This document shows, one piece after another, positions 8,735-17,651 of a stretch of DNA of 64,000 nucleotides. The stretch covers positions 62,001-126,000 of the forward strand of contig NZ_JAJOZR010000012.1 in the NCBI RefSeq assembly GCF_021168455.1, read 5' to 3'. Made by a program: the position numbers and the translations under genes. Position 1 is the stretch's first letter. Each line of letters opens with the position of its first letter. Under the pieces are notes generated by a model. That model saw only the letters and a program-made list of their open reading frames with translations. It searched no databases and had not been told where the DNA came from. The DNA is from Ferranicluibacter quercicola. GTDB taxonomy: Bacteria; Pseudomonadota; Alphaproteobacteria; Rhizobiales; Rhizobiaceae.

Positions 8735-8783
8735 CGTCCTCTCCCCCCTTGCGGGGGAGATGCCCGGCAGGGCAGAGAGGGCC
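8735..8783. repeat. Short palindromic intergenic repeat (CTCCCCC type)
   Basis: Between ispH and thrB. Complementary arms CTCTCCCCCTTGCGGGGGAG form a hairpin, followed by a GCCCGGCAGGGC inverted repeat. It belongs to the same kind of element as 10294-10464 and 24772-24914, all with a C-rich/G-rich stem near coding stops, comparable with the RIME/BIME-type elements known in rhizobia. Confidence 0.6.
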
Positions 8784-8814
8784 TTCCGTCAACCAACCAC
8801 CGCACAGGGCTCAC

Positions 8815-9795
8815 ATGGCCGTCTATACCGATATCTCCGAAGACGACCTCAAGCGGTTTCTCGCCGCCTATGAAGTGGGCGAGCTCACCTCCTACAAGGG
8901 CATCGCCGAAGGCGTGGAGAACAGCAACTTCCTGCTGCACACCACCACGGGCGCCTTCATCCTCACGCTCTACGAGAAGCGCGTCGATCCCGGCGATCTC
9001 CCGTTCTTCCTCGGCCTGATGCAGCATCTGGCCGACCGCGGTCTCAATTGCCCGCTGCCGCTCGCCCGCACGGACGGCGCCCTGCTCGGCACGCTGTCCG
9101 GCCGCCCCGCCGCCATGATCACCTTTCTCGAAGGCATGTGGCTGCGCAAGCCGGAGGCCGCCCACTGCCGCGAGGTCGGCCGGGCGCTGGCCGAAATGCA
9201 TGTCGCGGGCGAAGGCTTCGCCCTGTCGCGGGAAAACGCTTTGTCCGTCTCCGGCTGGCGCCCGCTCTGGGACAAGGCGAAGGACCGCGCCGACGAGGTG
9301 CAGCCGGGTGTCGCCGCCGAGATCGCCGCCGAACTCGACCATCTCGAAGCCAACTGGCCGTCCGACCTGCCGGCCGGCGTCATCCATGCCGACCTCTTCC
9401 CCGACAACGTCTTCTTTCTCGGCGAAAATCTCTCCGGCCTGATCGACTTCTACTTCGCCTGCAACGATCTGCTCGCCTATGACGTCTCGATCTGCCTCAA
9501 TGCCTGGTGCTTCGAGAAGGACGGCGCCTTCAACATGACCAAGGGCATGGCGCTTCTGTCCGGCTACCAGTCGGTGCGCCCGCTGACGGCTGGCGAGATC
9601 GCGGCCCTGCCGCTTCTCGCCCGCGGCTCGGCGCTGCGCTTCTTCCTGACACGGCTCTACGACTGGCTGACGACGCCGGCCGGCGCGCTGGTGGTCAAGA
9701 AGGACCCGCTCGAATATCTCCGCAAGCTCCAGTTCCACCGCTCGGTGAACACGGCGCTCGAATATGGCCTGACGATTTCGGAACCCGACGCATGA
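8815..9795 (+). CDS. thrB: Homoserine kinase (APH-fold, alphaproteobacterial ThrB)
   Basis: 326 residues. This is the aminoglycoside-phosphotransferase-fold homoserine kinase of alphaproteobacteria and pseudomonads, not the GHMP type of enteric bacteria. It begins MAVYTDISEDDLKRFLAAYE; EGVENSNFLLHTTTG is the nucleotide loop; VIHADLFPDNVFF is the catalytic loop with His, Asp and Asn; and GLIDFYFACND holds the metal-binding Asp. It makes O-phosphohomoserine, the substrate of the threonine synthase at 19.7-21.1 kb. It ends in an ATGA overlap with rnhA, an arrangement common in rhizobia. Confidence 0.94.
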   Translation: MAVYTDISEDDLKRFLAAYEVGELTSYKGIAEGVENSNFLLHTTTGAFILTLYEKRVDPGDLPFFLGLMQHLADRGLNCPLPLARTDGALLGTLSGRPAAMITFLEGMWLRKPEAAHCREVGRALAEMHVAGEGFALSRENALSVSGWRPLWDKAKDRADEVQPGVAAEIAAELDHLEANWPSDLPAGVIHADLFPDNVFFLGENLSGLIDFYFACNDLLAYDVSICLNAWCFEKDGAFNMTKGMALLSGYQSVRPLTAGEIAALPLLARGSALRFFLTRLYDWLTTPAGALVVKKDPLEYLRKLQFHRSVNTALEYGLTISEPDA

Positions 9796-10250
9796 AACAC
9801 ATCGACATCTTCACGGACGGCGCCTGCTCGGGCAATCCGGGCCCCGGCGGCTGGGGCGCTGTGCTGCGCTATGGCGAGACCGAAAAGGACCTCTGCGGCG
9901 GTGAGGCCGAGACCACCAACAACCGCATGGAACTGCTCGCCGCCATCACCGCGCTGACCTCGCTGAAGGAGCCCTGCGAGGTGGACCTGCACACCGACAG
10001 CAAATACGTCATGGACGGGATCATGAAATGGATCCACGGCTGGAAGAAGAACGGCTGGAAGACGGCCGACCGCAAGCCGGTGAAGAACGGCGAACTCTGG
10101 CAGGCGCTGGACGCCGCCAACCGCACCCACAAGGTCACCTGGCACTGGGTCAAGGGCCACGCCGGCCACCCGGAAAACGAACGCGCCGACGAGCTGGCCC
10201 GCAAGGGCATGGAGCCGTTCAAGACGAAGCGGGCGGTGAAGCTGGGCTGA
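9792..10250 (+). CDS. rnhA: Ribonuclease HI
   Basis: 152 residues, standard for RNase HI, which cleaves the RNA strand of RNA/DNA hybrids in the cytosol. The four catalytic acidic residues are all in place: FTDGACSGNPG (Asp near 9), TTNNRMELLAA (Glu near 48), LHTDSKYV (Asp near 70) and ENERADELARKG (Asp near 135). The basic-handle region K-W-I-H-G-W-K-K-N-G-W is present. It overlaps the thrB stop by 4 bases, so translation is probably coupled. Confidence 0.96.
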   Translation: MKHIDIFTDGACSGNPGPGGWGAVLRYGETEKDLCGGEAETTNNRMELLAAITALTSLKEPCEVDLHTDSKYVMDGIMKWIHGWKKNGWKTADRKPVKNGELWQALDAANRTHKVTWHWVKGHAGHPENERADELARKGMEPFKTKRAVKLG

Positions 10251-10293
10251 GGGACGGCGTCGCGGCCTAAAGCGCGGCTCTCGAATCTGCGGC

Positions 10294-10464
10294 CAGCCCC
10301 TCATCCCGCTGCCGCGACCTTCTCCCCGTTTTGACAGGGAGAAGGGACCCGGAGCACCGCCCCGGACCGGACCTTTGGCCTTCGAGAGAGGACCAAGCGC
10401 TTGCCAAGCATCCCTTCTCCCCGCTTGGCGGGGAGAAGGTGGCGGCAGCCGGATGAGGGGCTGC
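10294..10464. repeat. Composite palindromic intergenic element
   Basis: Outer inverted arms CAGCCCCTCAT and ATGAGGGGCTG enclose two inner hairpins, CTTCTCCCCGTTTTGACAGG with its complement and CTTCTCCCCGCTTGGCGGGG. It sits between the convergent rnhA and peroxiredoxin genes. The related element at 24772-24914 has the same order of arms. The size, position and double-hairpin plan resemble rhizobial intergenic mosaic elements (RIME). It could also act as a bidirectional terminator. Confidence 0.7.
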
Positions 10465-10479
10465 CGCATGCTGCACTCC

Positions 10480-10965
10480 TCAGATCTGCTCCAGCATGGT
10501 CGCGGCCGAAGACACCGTCGCCTGTCCCGGGCTTTCCTCGATGTTCACGGTCTTCACCACGCCGTCGTCCACCAGCATCGAATAGCGCTTCGAGCGCACG
10601 CCGAGCGTGCCCGCCGAGAGGTCGATGTCGAGGCCGAGCGCCTTGGTGAAGGCGGCGTCCCAATCGGAGAGGAAGTGGATCTTGTCCATGCCGCCCGAGG
10701 CGGTCGCCCAGGCGCCCATGACGTGGATGTCATTGACGGCGACGACGGCGATGTCGTCGACCCCGCGGGCGAGGATCGCGTCGCGATTTTCAAGATAGCC
10801 GGGCAGGTGGTTGAGCGAGCAGGTGGGCGTGAAGGCGCCGGGGACGCCGAAGATCACGACGCGCTTGCCGGAGAACAGGGCGTCGGTGGTGACCTCCACC
10901 GGGCCGTCGACGGTCTTTTCCTTAAAGGTCGCAGATGGAATCTTGTCGCCGATCGAAATGGTCAA
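10480..10965 (-). CDS. Peroxiredoxin (Prx5-type)
   Basis: 161 residues with the Prx5/AhpE-like thioredoxin fold. The peroxidatic cysteine (near residue 49) lies in GVPGAFTPTCSLNHLPGY, the signature of Prx5-type proteins that reduce alkyl hydroperoxides and H2O2 with glutathione/glutaredoxin or thioredoxin. Further conserved parts are VVAVNDIHVMGAWA and FLSDWDAAFTKALG. No C-terminal glutaredoxin domain is fused. A peroxiredoxin right after rnhA, convergent, is common in rhizobia. Confidence 0.93.
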   Translation of the reverse strand: MTISIGDKIPSATFKEKTVDGPVEVTTDALFSGKRVVIFGVPGAFTPTCSLNHLPGYLENRDAILARGVDDIAVVAVNDIHVMGAWATASGGMDKIHFLSDWDAAFTKALGLDIDLSAGTLGVRSKRYSMLVDDGVVKTVNIEESPGQATVSSAATMLEQI

Positions 10966-11090
10966 AGGGAAGGTCCTCGCTCAGGGAATGGGGCTTCGGG
11001 GGATGGGCTCTGATGACGGCGCGAAGCGCAAGCCGCGCGCCGCGTGGAAAATCGGTGCGCCGGACAGGCGCAGAAGAAGGATATAGATTT

Positions 11091-12002
11091 TCAGCGCTTG
11101 AAGACAAGCGGCGTTTCGATGGCCCGGCTCTCCGCGCCGATGCGCACGCTGATCGTCGCCTGGATCTCGCCGTCGCCTGGCGTGCCGTCGTTCGGCGCGG
11201 CGGAGGCTTTCGCCGGCACTTTCGCGCCGATGCGCACGCGCGTCAGTCCGTCCGCACCGACCTGGCTCTCCATCGGATGGAAGACGTAGCCGGAGGGGGC
11301 CGCAAGGAACACGTCCGAAAGGGCCGCACCCGCCGGCAGCCGCACGGCCAGCGCGATCGCCTGCGCCGGCACGTCGAACATCGCCTGCACCACCTCGAAA
11401 TCCGGCATGGGTGCGGCGGGAAGGGCAGCGAAGGCGGCGCGCACGCGCGCGGTATCCAGCGGGTTGTCGGGTGTATCGGCGGCAAGCGGAAGGTCGAGCT
11501 CGGCCTGCACGGGAATGCAGATGCTCCGGCAGATGCCGAGGAAGACCGCCGCCTTCAGCGTCAGATCCCTGCCAGCATCGCTCGTCAAGAGAAGCGGGAA
11601 GGCGACAGGCCGGTCGTAGCCGGTATAGTCGAGATTGCCCTCGGCAAACCGCCTGGGGGCCGGCAGCCGCAGGCCGGAATAGACGAGGCTGCCTGCGCCC
11701 GGGCCGCTTCCGGTGATGGTCACCTCCGGCGGAATGCCGCTCGAACCCGGGTTCGTCCAGTAGGTGCGCCAGCCCGGTTCCAGCCGGATTTCCAGCATGG
11801 CCGGCAGCGTTCCGTCGGCGAGGCGCGCGCCCGTGACCAGCCGGATTCCGCCGCCCACGGTCTCCACCCAGGCGCTGCGCGCGGCAAAGGCCACCCCGCC
11901 GCCTGCTGCAGCCGCGAAAAAAAACACGGTGGCGAGGGTTGCCACGCGGGCCGAATGCGTCAAACTCTGCAGTGTCAGGCGTCCGATCATGGGCAGAGCC
12001 AT
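11091..12002 (-). CDS. DsbD N-terminal-domain-like exported protein
   Basis: 303 residues from the ATG at 12002; an in-frame TTG at 12062 is a possible longer start. A signal peptide (hydrophobic VATLATVFFFAAAAGGG, cleaved near A-F-A-A) leads into an immunoglobulin-like domain with LEPGWRTYWTNPGSSGIPPE and FLGICRSICIPVQAELDL. The paired cysteines in G-I-C-R-S-I-C-I-P are as in the periplasmic alpha domain of the thiol:disulfide transporter DsbD. The membrane and gamma domains are absent, so this is a stand-alone alpha-like domain, known in rhizobia beside yqgE. It is likely periplasmic and may take part in thiol-disulfide or cytochrome c chemistry. Confidence 0.78.
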   Translation of the reverse strand: MALPMIGRLTLQSLTHSARVATLATVFFFAAAAGGGVAFAARSAWVETVGGGIRLVTGARLADGTLPAMLEIRLEPGWRTYWTNPGSSGIPPEVTITGSGPGAGSLVYSGLRLPAPRRFAEGNLDYTGYDRPVAFPLLLTSDAGRDLTLKAAVFLGICRSICIPVQAELDLPLAADTPDNPLDTARVRAAFAALPAAPMPDFEVVQAMFDVPAQAIALAVRLPAGAALSDVFLAAPSGYVFHPMESQVGADGLTRVRIGAKVPAKASAAPNDGTPGDGEIQATISVRIGAESRAIETPLVFKR

Positions 12003-12252
12003 AGCGGTTTTGGCAGGGTCGGAGAAGATCGGCAGGATGCGGCGGCTCGGATTCTCGCGCAATTTTTCTTGAAGGCGCGATGCAAGGATCGATCCGGTTC
12101 AATGGAACGATCGGCGGGACATCGGCTTCAAGAGACAGGATGGCCGAGCTGTCATCCCGACCGGCACCCGTAGTGTCGACATCCTGAAAATTCGAAACGG
12201 CAGGCATCGAAAAAGGCGGGACGGACCTCAACCGGAACAAGGGCAAGGCACC

Positions 12253-12855
12253 ATGATGGCGACATTCCAGAAAAACCGTGAACGGGGCATGTTGGACGGG
12301 CAGTTCCTGATTGCCATGCCCGGTATGGTCGATAGCAATTTCGCCCGTACGGTCATTTTCGTCTGCGCGCATTCCGACGATGGCGCAATGGGCTTCATCC
12401 TGAACCGGCCGCAGCAGCTCACCTTTCCCGATGTGCTCCTGCATCTGGAAATCGTCGATCGCCTGCAGGCGATCCGGCTGCCGGAGCGGACGCGGGCGTT
12501 CCAGATCCAGACCGGCGGTCCCGTCGAGACCGGCCGCGGCTTCGTGCTCCACTCCGACGATTACCTGAGCGAATCGAGCATTCCCGTCAGCGACGATATC
12601 TGCCTCACGGCAACGCTCGATATCGTGCGCGCCATCTCCCGCGGCGCCGGCCCGTCCCGCGCCATGATGATGCTCGGCTATGCCGGCTGGGGCGCCGGGC
12701 AGCTGGAGGCCGAGATCGCCAACAATGGCTGGCTGACCTGCGCGGCCAACGAGGATCTGATCTTCGATCGCGACCTCGGCGACAAGTACGATCGCGCGCT
12801 GGCCGCGATGGGCGTCGCCCCCGCCATGCTGTCGATGACGGCCGGCCACGCCTGA
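12253..12855 (+). CDS. YqgE/AlgH family protein
   Basis: 200 residues. The family pattern is clear: GMLDGQFLIAMPGMVDSNFA, TVIFVCAHSDDGAMGFILNR, then QTGGPVETGRGFVLHSDDY, and the late MMMLGYAGWGAGQLEAEIA followed by NGWLT. YqgE/AlgH proteins are small cytosolic proteins of unsettled function, first linked to alginate regulation. It is divergent from the DsbD-like gene, with about 250 bases between the starts, a neighbourhood seen in other rhizobia. Confidence 0.9.
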   Translation: MMATFQKNRERGMLDGQFLIAMPGMVDSNFARTVIFVCAHSDDGAMGFILNRPQQLTFPDVLLHLEIVDRLQAIRLPERTRAFQIQTGGPVETGRGFVLHSDDYLSESSIPVSDDICLTATLDIVRAISRGAGPSRAMMMLGYAGWGAGQLEAEIANNGWLTCAANEDLIFDRDLGDKYDRALAAMGVAPAMLSMTAGHA

Positions 12856-13001
12856 GGCGCGGCTCGTCACGGCCTCAAGCAAGACGTTGCTTTTTCTCGA
12901 TTCCTTATGAACAAATCGCGGAACATTTTGTCCGACACCCCGTTTTGAAGGCAAGCGGCACAGCAATAAAGCAGCCGCCTGATAGACAGGGAGTTACGCA
13001 C

Positions 13002-13193
13002 ATGGGTAGCATTTCCGATAAGGTATCCGGCGCCGCCAACCAGGCAGCAGGCAACGTCAAGCAGGCCGTCGGCAAGATGACCGATAATGATCGTCTGCAG
13101 GCCGAAGGCAAGGCGCAGGAAGTCAAGGGCGAAGTCCAGCAGGCATCCGGCAAGGCCAAGGACACCGTCAAGGGTGCCGTCGATCGCCTGTAA
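13002..13193 (+). CDS. CsbD family stress protein
   Basis: 63 residues, hydrophilic, Ala/Gly/Lys/Gln-rich and probably helical. MGSISDKVSGAANQAAGNVK then KGEVQQASGKAKDTVKGAVD is the repeated CsbD signature. CsbD proteins are general-stress induced in many bacteria; the molecular role is unknown. The ATG at 13002 follows ACAGGGAG at good spacing; an upstream in-frame codon at 12945 lacks support. A hairpin follows the stop. Confidence 0.88.
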   Translation: MGSISDKVSGAANQAAGNVKQAVGKMTDNDRLQAEGKAQEVKGEVQQASGKAKDTVKGAVDRL

Positions 13194-13202
13194 CAAAGTT
13201 TT

Positions 13203-13222
13203 GCTACGGTTCTGACCGTAGC
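13203..13222 (+). terminator. Hairpin after csbD-like gene
   Basis: Perfect 7-bp stem GCTACGG / CCGTAGC with a 6-base loop, starting 10 bases after the CsbD stop. There is no T-run after it, so termination is plausible but not sure. Confidence 0.4.
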
Positions 13223-13473
13223 GACGAGGTGCGCAACCGTTGCCGTCCTGACGGGTTCAACTGGATGGCGACGTGCGCCGAATGCCCGCTGTGCCTCGTG
13301 CCGGCGGGCATTTCCTCGTCTGTCGGTTCGTCCATCCGCCGAGCGGGTGGCCGCCGCTTCAGGCGACATACTATGTAGGGCAGTGACAACAGGACGTTCT
13401 GAAAGACGCCGGCGCTGCGGAGCCACAACCATCAGATGCCATCCGCGCGGATGGCCCCAGGGACGAAACGACC

Positions 13474-14589
13474 ATGAAGCTCTTTACGTGCAGCAATTGC
13501 GGAAATTCCGTGCATTTCGACAATCGAACCTGCGTGAATTGCGGCTCGCGCCTCGGCTTCGAGACGGAGTCCCTGAGCATGAAGGCGCTGGCACCGGCCG
13601 GCGGCGATCAGTGGACCGTCATCGGCCAGACGGATACGGCCGTGCGCTTCTGCGCCAATGCGGCCAACGACATCTGCAACTGGCTCGTCCCGGCCGGCAG
13701 TGGCCACACCTATTGCGTGGCCTGCAGCTACAATCACATCGTCCCGGTCACCGACAATACGGAAGGCGTGCAGCGCTGGCAGAAGATCGGTCAGGCGCAG
13801 CGCCACCTGTTCTATTCGATCCTGCGCTGGAACCTGCCGCGCCCGGGCCGCGATGCCGATCCGCAGGGCGGTTTGGTGTTCGATTTTCTCGCCGACGAGG
13901 TCGATGCCAATGGCAACGTCATCCAGGCAGCCATGACGGGCCATGAGGACGGTCTGATCAGCCTGCGCGCCGCGGAAGCCGACGATGCCACACGGGAAAG
14001 CATCCGCGTGTCCATGGGCGAGCCCTACCGCACGCTGCTCGGCCACTTCCGCCACGAGATCGGTCATTTCTACTTCGCGCAGCTCTGCCGCGACGAGGAA
14101 ACGCTGGCCGAGGCCCGCGCCCTCTTCGGCGACGAGCGCGAAGACTATGCCGCAGCCCTGCAGCGCAATTACGAGCAGGGCCCGCCGGCCGACTGGCAGA
14201 ACCGCTTCATCTCGACCTATGCCAGCTGCCACCCGTCGGAAGACTTCGCCGAATGCTGGGCGCACTTCTTCCACATCGTCGATACGCTGGAAACCGCGCG
14301 CGCCTTCGGCCTCTCCACCGACCCCCGCCGCCACGAGGAAATGGCCGCCGAAGTCGATTTCGATCCCTACAACGTCCGCGACGCCCAGACCCTGGTCGAT
14401 GCCTGGGTCCCGCTCAGCGTCGCGCTGAACAGCATCCAGCGCTCCATGGGCCAGACCGACAGTTACCCCTTCGTGCTGTCGATCCCCGTGGTGCAGAAGC
14501 TGGAGTTCCTCAACCGCTTGATCCACAAGGCCGGCCAGGGCCTGCTGCCCCTGTCCCAGCCTCCGATCGAGACGTCCGCTGCGGCGTAA
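13474..14589 (+). CDS. Putative zinc-binding metallopeptidase (Peptidase_Mx type)
   Basis: 371 residues. An N-terminal rubredoxin-like zinc ribbon (CSNCGNSVHF and CVNCGSRLGF, residues 5-28) is followed by a second cysteine set in the CNWL / CVAC segment. The catalytic part carries H-E-x-x-H in RHEIGHFYFAQL (near residue 195), and the later SEDFAECWAHFFHIVDTLET provides a likely third ligand. This arrangement matches a family of predicted zinc metallopeptidases of unknown target. ACCATG with GGGACGAAACG upstream supports the start. A very strong terminator follows at once, and the gene appears monocistronic. Confidence 0.85.
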   Translation: MKLFTCSNCGNSVHFDNRTCVNCGSRLGFETESLSMKALAPAGGDQWTVIGQTDTAVRFCANAANDICNWLVPAGSGHTYCVACSYNHIVPVTDNTEGVQRWQKIGQAQRHLFYSILRWNLPRPGRDADPQGGLVFDFLADEVDANGNVIQAAMTGHEDGLISLRAAEADDATRESIRVSMGEPYRTLLGHFRHEIGHFYFAQLCRDEETLAEARALFGDEREDYAAALQRNYEQGPPADWQNRFISTYASCHPSEDFAECWAHFFHIVDTLETARAFGLSTDPRRHEEMAAEVDFDPYNVRDAQTLVDAWVPLSVALNSIQRSMGQTDSYPFVLSIPVVQKLEFLNRLIHKAGQGLLPLSQPPIETSAAA

Positions 14590-14594
14590 AGGCC

Positions 14595-14637
14595 AAACGC
14601 AAAATGCCCCTCTCGTCGAGAGGGGCATTTTGCGTTT
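14595..14637. terminator. Strong bidirectional intrinsic terminator
   Basis: Perfect inverted repeat of 19 bp per arm (AAACGCAAAATGCCCCTCT and its complement) with a 5-base loop. The A-rich outer left arm and T-rich outer right arm give U-tracts on both strands. It begins 5 bases after the metallopeptidase stop and also lies downstream of the minus-strand GGDEF/EAL gene, so it can end both convergent transcripts. Confidence 0.92.
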
Positions 14638-14732
14638 AGCGGCAGTCGGAAATCGGAATTCGCCAATCGTATCGACAGCCCCGCCGTCCGTTTAAAGTCT
14701 CCGACTGCCGACTGCCGACTGCCGAAGAACCC

Positions 14733-17651
14733 TCACGCCCGCTTCATCAACGGAAACCGCTCCTTCAGCAACCGCTGGATCAGATCCGACGAGATCGGGG
14801 GGCCGAAGAGGAAGCTCTGGCCGTAATGGCAGCCCATCTGGCCGAGCTGGATCGCGTCTTCCTCGGACTCGATACCCTCGGCCACGACCTGCATGTCGAG
14901 TTCGCGGGCCATGTTGATGACGGAGCGCAGCAGGATGGTGCGTTTGTCGCTCTCGTCCTTCACCAGCGCCTTGTCCATCTTGATCGTGTCGAACGGGAAG
15001 CGCGTGAGATAGGCGAGCGAGGAGTGGCCCGTGCCGAAATCGTCCAGCGCCAGCTTCAGCCCGCTGTCGCGCAGCTTCTGCAGCACCAGACGCGCCTGTT
15101 CCGGGTTCTCCATCATCAGCGATTCCGTCAGCTCCACCATCACCTGCGAGGGGTTGCAGCGGTTCTTGTGCAGGATGGCGCGGATGTCGTCGTGGAGGTC
15201 GTTGTTGAGCAGCTGGCCGCTCGACAGGTTGACGGACACGAAGATCGGCAGCTGGCCGGTCTGGATCTGCCATTCGCCAAGATCGCTCGTCGCCCGCTCG
15301 AAGGCGAAGAGGCCGAGCTGGTTGATGACTTCCGAACTCTCGGCGATGGGGATGAACTCGGACGGCGGGATGCTGCCGCGCTTCGGGTGGTCCCAGCGCA
15401 TCAGCGCTTCGAAACCCGCGATTTCCGCATCGTTCAGCCGCACGATCGGCTGGTAGACGAGGGAAAGCTCGTTGCGCTCGATGGCGCGGCGCAGGTCGGT
15501 TTCCAGCTGCAGCCGGTCCGTGCCGGAGGTGCGGAAAGCCGGGCGATAGGGCTCGACGCGGTTTCCGCCCGCCTTTTTGGCGCGGAACATGGCAAGCTCG
15601 GCATCGTCCAGCAGCCCGGCCGCGCTTTGGCTCTGGTCCACCCAGGAGACGAGGCCGACCGAGGCGGTGAGGCTGATCTCGCGATTGCCGAAGCTGATCG
15701 GCACCATGATCGCGCGGCTGACGGCCTCGGCGAAATCCGCCACCTTGGCGGGGTCGCGCTCCGAAATGAGGATCAGGCCGAACTGGTCGCCGCCGAGCCG
15801 CGCCAGCGTGTCCTGCGGCTTCAGAAGCCGCCGCAGCCGCCGCGTCAGCGCGATCAGGATGTTGTCGCCGGCGGCGATCCCCAGCACGTCGTTGACGTTC
15901 TGCTTGTAGCGGTCGATGTCGATGGCAATCACCGTCGGGCGCACGCCGTTCGCACCCGGCGCCAGCGCCAGGATGGATTGCAGCCGGTCGAGGAAGATCT
16001 GGCGGTTCGGCAGGCCGGTCAGGTTGTCGTGCAGCGCATCGTGCAGCAGCCGGTCGAGCGAATTGCGCTGTTCGGTGATATCCACCAGCGTGCCGACGCA
16101 GCGGATGATTTCACCATTGGCGCCCAGAACCGGCCGCGCGCGGATCGACAGCCAGTGATAATGCCCGTCCTCCGCGCGAATGCGGAAATCGTGGTTCAGG
16201 CGGCCGCGGCGGTGCTCGAGCAGAATGTCGAGCGTCGCGCGGAAGCGGTCGCGATCGTCGGGGTGAAGGCGCGGCAGCCAGTTGCGGGCCGGCCCGTGCA
16301 TGGCGCCGGGCGTGAGGCCCAGCTGCTGCGAGACGTCGGGAATGGTCACCACCCGGTCGCGCGCCACGTCCCAGTCCCACACGGTATCGCCCGAGCCGGT
16401 CAGCGCCAGCGACTGGCGTTCGAGGTCGGAGAACAGGCCCTGGCTGTAGGCGCCGCCGGCAAAGGCGTGCTGCATGACCGTGAAGCCGATGAGGAGCACG
16501 ATCAGCACGAGCCCGCCGCCCAGCGCCGGCTGGACGATGTCGTTGGAAAGCCGCCCCGTCACCGTCAGCCAGGCGCCGAACAGCCAGACGAGGGTCAGCA
16601 GCCAGGCGGGCACCAGCAGGATCGCGCGGTCGTAGCGGTTGAGCCCGAGATAGGCGATGAGGATGATGCCGGCCGTGCCGGTCAGGGCAAACGAGATGCG
16701 CGCGATCCCCGCCGCAATGGCGGGATCGTAGATCGCCACGCCGAAGAGCAGCCCGAGACCGAGAATCCAGGCGAGCGTCGCATAGGACAGGTGCTGGTGC
16801 CAGCGATTGAGGTTCAGATAGGTGAACAGGAAGATGACGAGGCCGGCCGCCAGAAACACCTCCGTTCCCGCCCGCCATATGCGCTCGTCGCCGGCGGTGA
16901 TCGCGATCAGCTTGGACAGGAAGCCGAAATCGACGCAGATATATGCGAGCACTGCCCAGGCGAGCGCGGCCGTCGCCGGCAGCATGGAGGTGCCCTTGAC
17001 GACGAACAGGATGGTCAGGAACACCGCCAGCAGGCCGGCAATGCCGAGCACGATGCCGCGATAGAGCGTGAAGGCGTTGACCGTGTCCTTGTAGGCGTCC
17101 GGCTCCCACAGATACATCTGCGGCAGGTCGGGCGTCGCCAGCTCCGCGACGAAGGTGATGACCGAGCCCGGATTGAGCGTGATGCGGAAGACGTCGGCCT
17201 CCTCGCTCGGCTGCCGGTCGAGTGCAAAGCCTTCCGACGGGGTGATGGAAAGGATGCGCTGCGAACCGAGGTCCGGCCAGAAGATCTTGGAATTCACCAG
17301 CCGGAAATGCGGCGCGACGATCACGCGCTCCAGCTGCTCTTCCGACACGTTGGCGAGCGCGAAGACGGCCCAGTCGCCCTGATGGTTGTCGGCGCTGGAG
17401 CGCACCTCGATGCGCCGCACGATGCCGTCCGTGCCGGGCGCGGTGGAGACCTGAAAGGCCTCGCCCCGGCCGGTATAGATCTCGGTCGTCGCGGTGAGGT
17501 CGAGCGCGGTGTCCTCGCGCGAGATCTTCACGGGCTCGATGGCATGGGCCTGGCCCCCGCCGAGCCACATCATCGCAAGCATCAGGGCCAGCACCAGCCC
17601 GGGCAGCCTGCGGATCGACGGCAAAAGCGTCGGACGGAAGGGATGGGTCAC
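14733..17651 (-). CDS. 7TM-sensor PAS-GGDEF-EAL protein (degenerate GGDEF)
   Basis: 972 residues. A signal peptide (to about residue 37) leads to a periplasmic 7TMR-DISM-like sensor domain, then seven or eight transmembrane helices (about 180-400), a PAS domain with PAC end (about 410-530), a GGDEF domain (about 540-695) and an EAL domain (about 710-960). The EAL part looks active: GFEALMRWDHP, VELTESLMM and ALDDFGTGHSSLAYL are intact. The GGDEF motif reads GGDQF, the usual histidine of N-D-x-x-G-H is isoleucine, and the inhibitory RxxD site reads K-P-Q-D. I infer a c-di-GMP phosphodiesterase in which the GGDEF part is regulatory. The start overlaps the GNAT stop as ATGA. Confidence 0.92.
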   Translation of the reverse strand: MTHPFRPTLLPSIRRLPGLVLALMLAMMWLGGGQAHAIEPVKISREDTALDLTATTEIYTGRGEAFQVSTAPGTDGIVRRIEVRSSADNHQGDWAVFALANVSEEQLERVIVAPHFRLVNSKIFWPDLGSQRILSITPSEGFALDRQPSEEADVFRITLNPGSVITFVAELATPDLPQMYLWEPDAYKDTVNAFTLYRGIVLGIAGLLAVFLTILFVVKGTSMLPATAALAWAVLAYICVDFGFLSKLIAITAGDERIWRAGTEVFLAAGLVIFLFTYLNLNRWHQHLSYATLAWILGLGLLFGVAIYDPAIAAGIARISFALTGTAGIILIAYLGLNRYDRAILLVPAWLLTLVWLFGAWLTVTGRLSNDIVQPALGGGLVLIVLLIGFTVMQHAFAGGAYSQGLFSDLERQSLALTGSGDTVWDWDVARDRVVTIPDVSQQLGLTPGAMHGPARNWLPRLHPDDRDRFRATLDILLEHRRGRLNHDFRIRAEDGHYHWLSIRARPVLGANGEIIRCVGTLVDITEQRNSLDRLLHDALHDNLTGLPNRQIFLDRLQSILALAPGANGVRPTVIAIDIDRYKQNVNDVLGIAAGDNILIALTRRLRRLLKPQDTLARLGGDQFGLILISERDPAKVADFAEAVSRAIMVPISFGNREISLTASVGLVSWVDQSQSAAGLLDDAELAMFRAKKAGGNRVEPYRPAFRTSGTDRLQLETDLRRAIERNELSLVYQPIVRLNDAEIAGFEALMRWDHPKRGSIPPSEFIPIAESSEVINQLGLFAFERATSDLGEWQIQTGQLPIFVSVNLSSGQLLNNDLHDDIRAILHKNRCNPSQVMVELTESLMMENPEQARLVLQKLRDSGLKLALDDFGTGHSSLAYLTRFPFDTIKMDKALVKDESDKRTILLRSVINMARELDMQVVAEGIESEEDAIQLGQMGCHYGQSFLFGPPISSDLIQRLLKERFPLMKRA

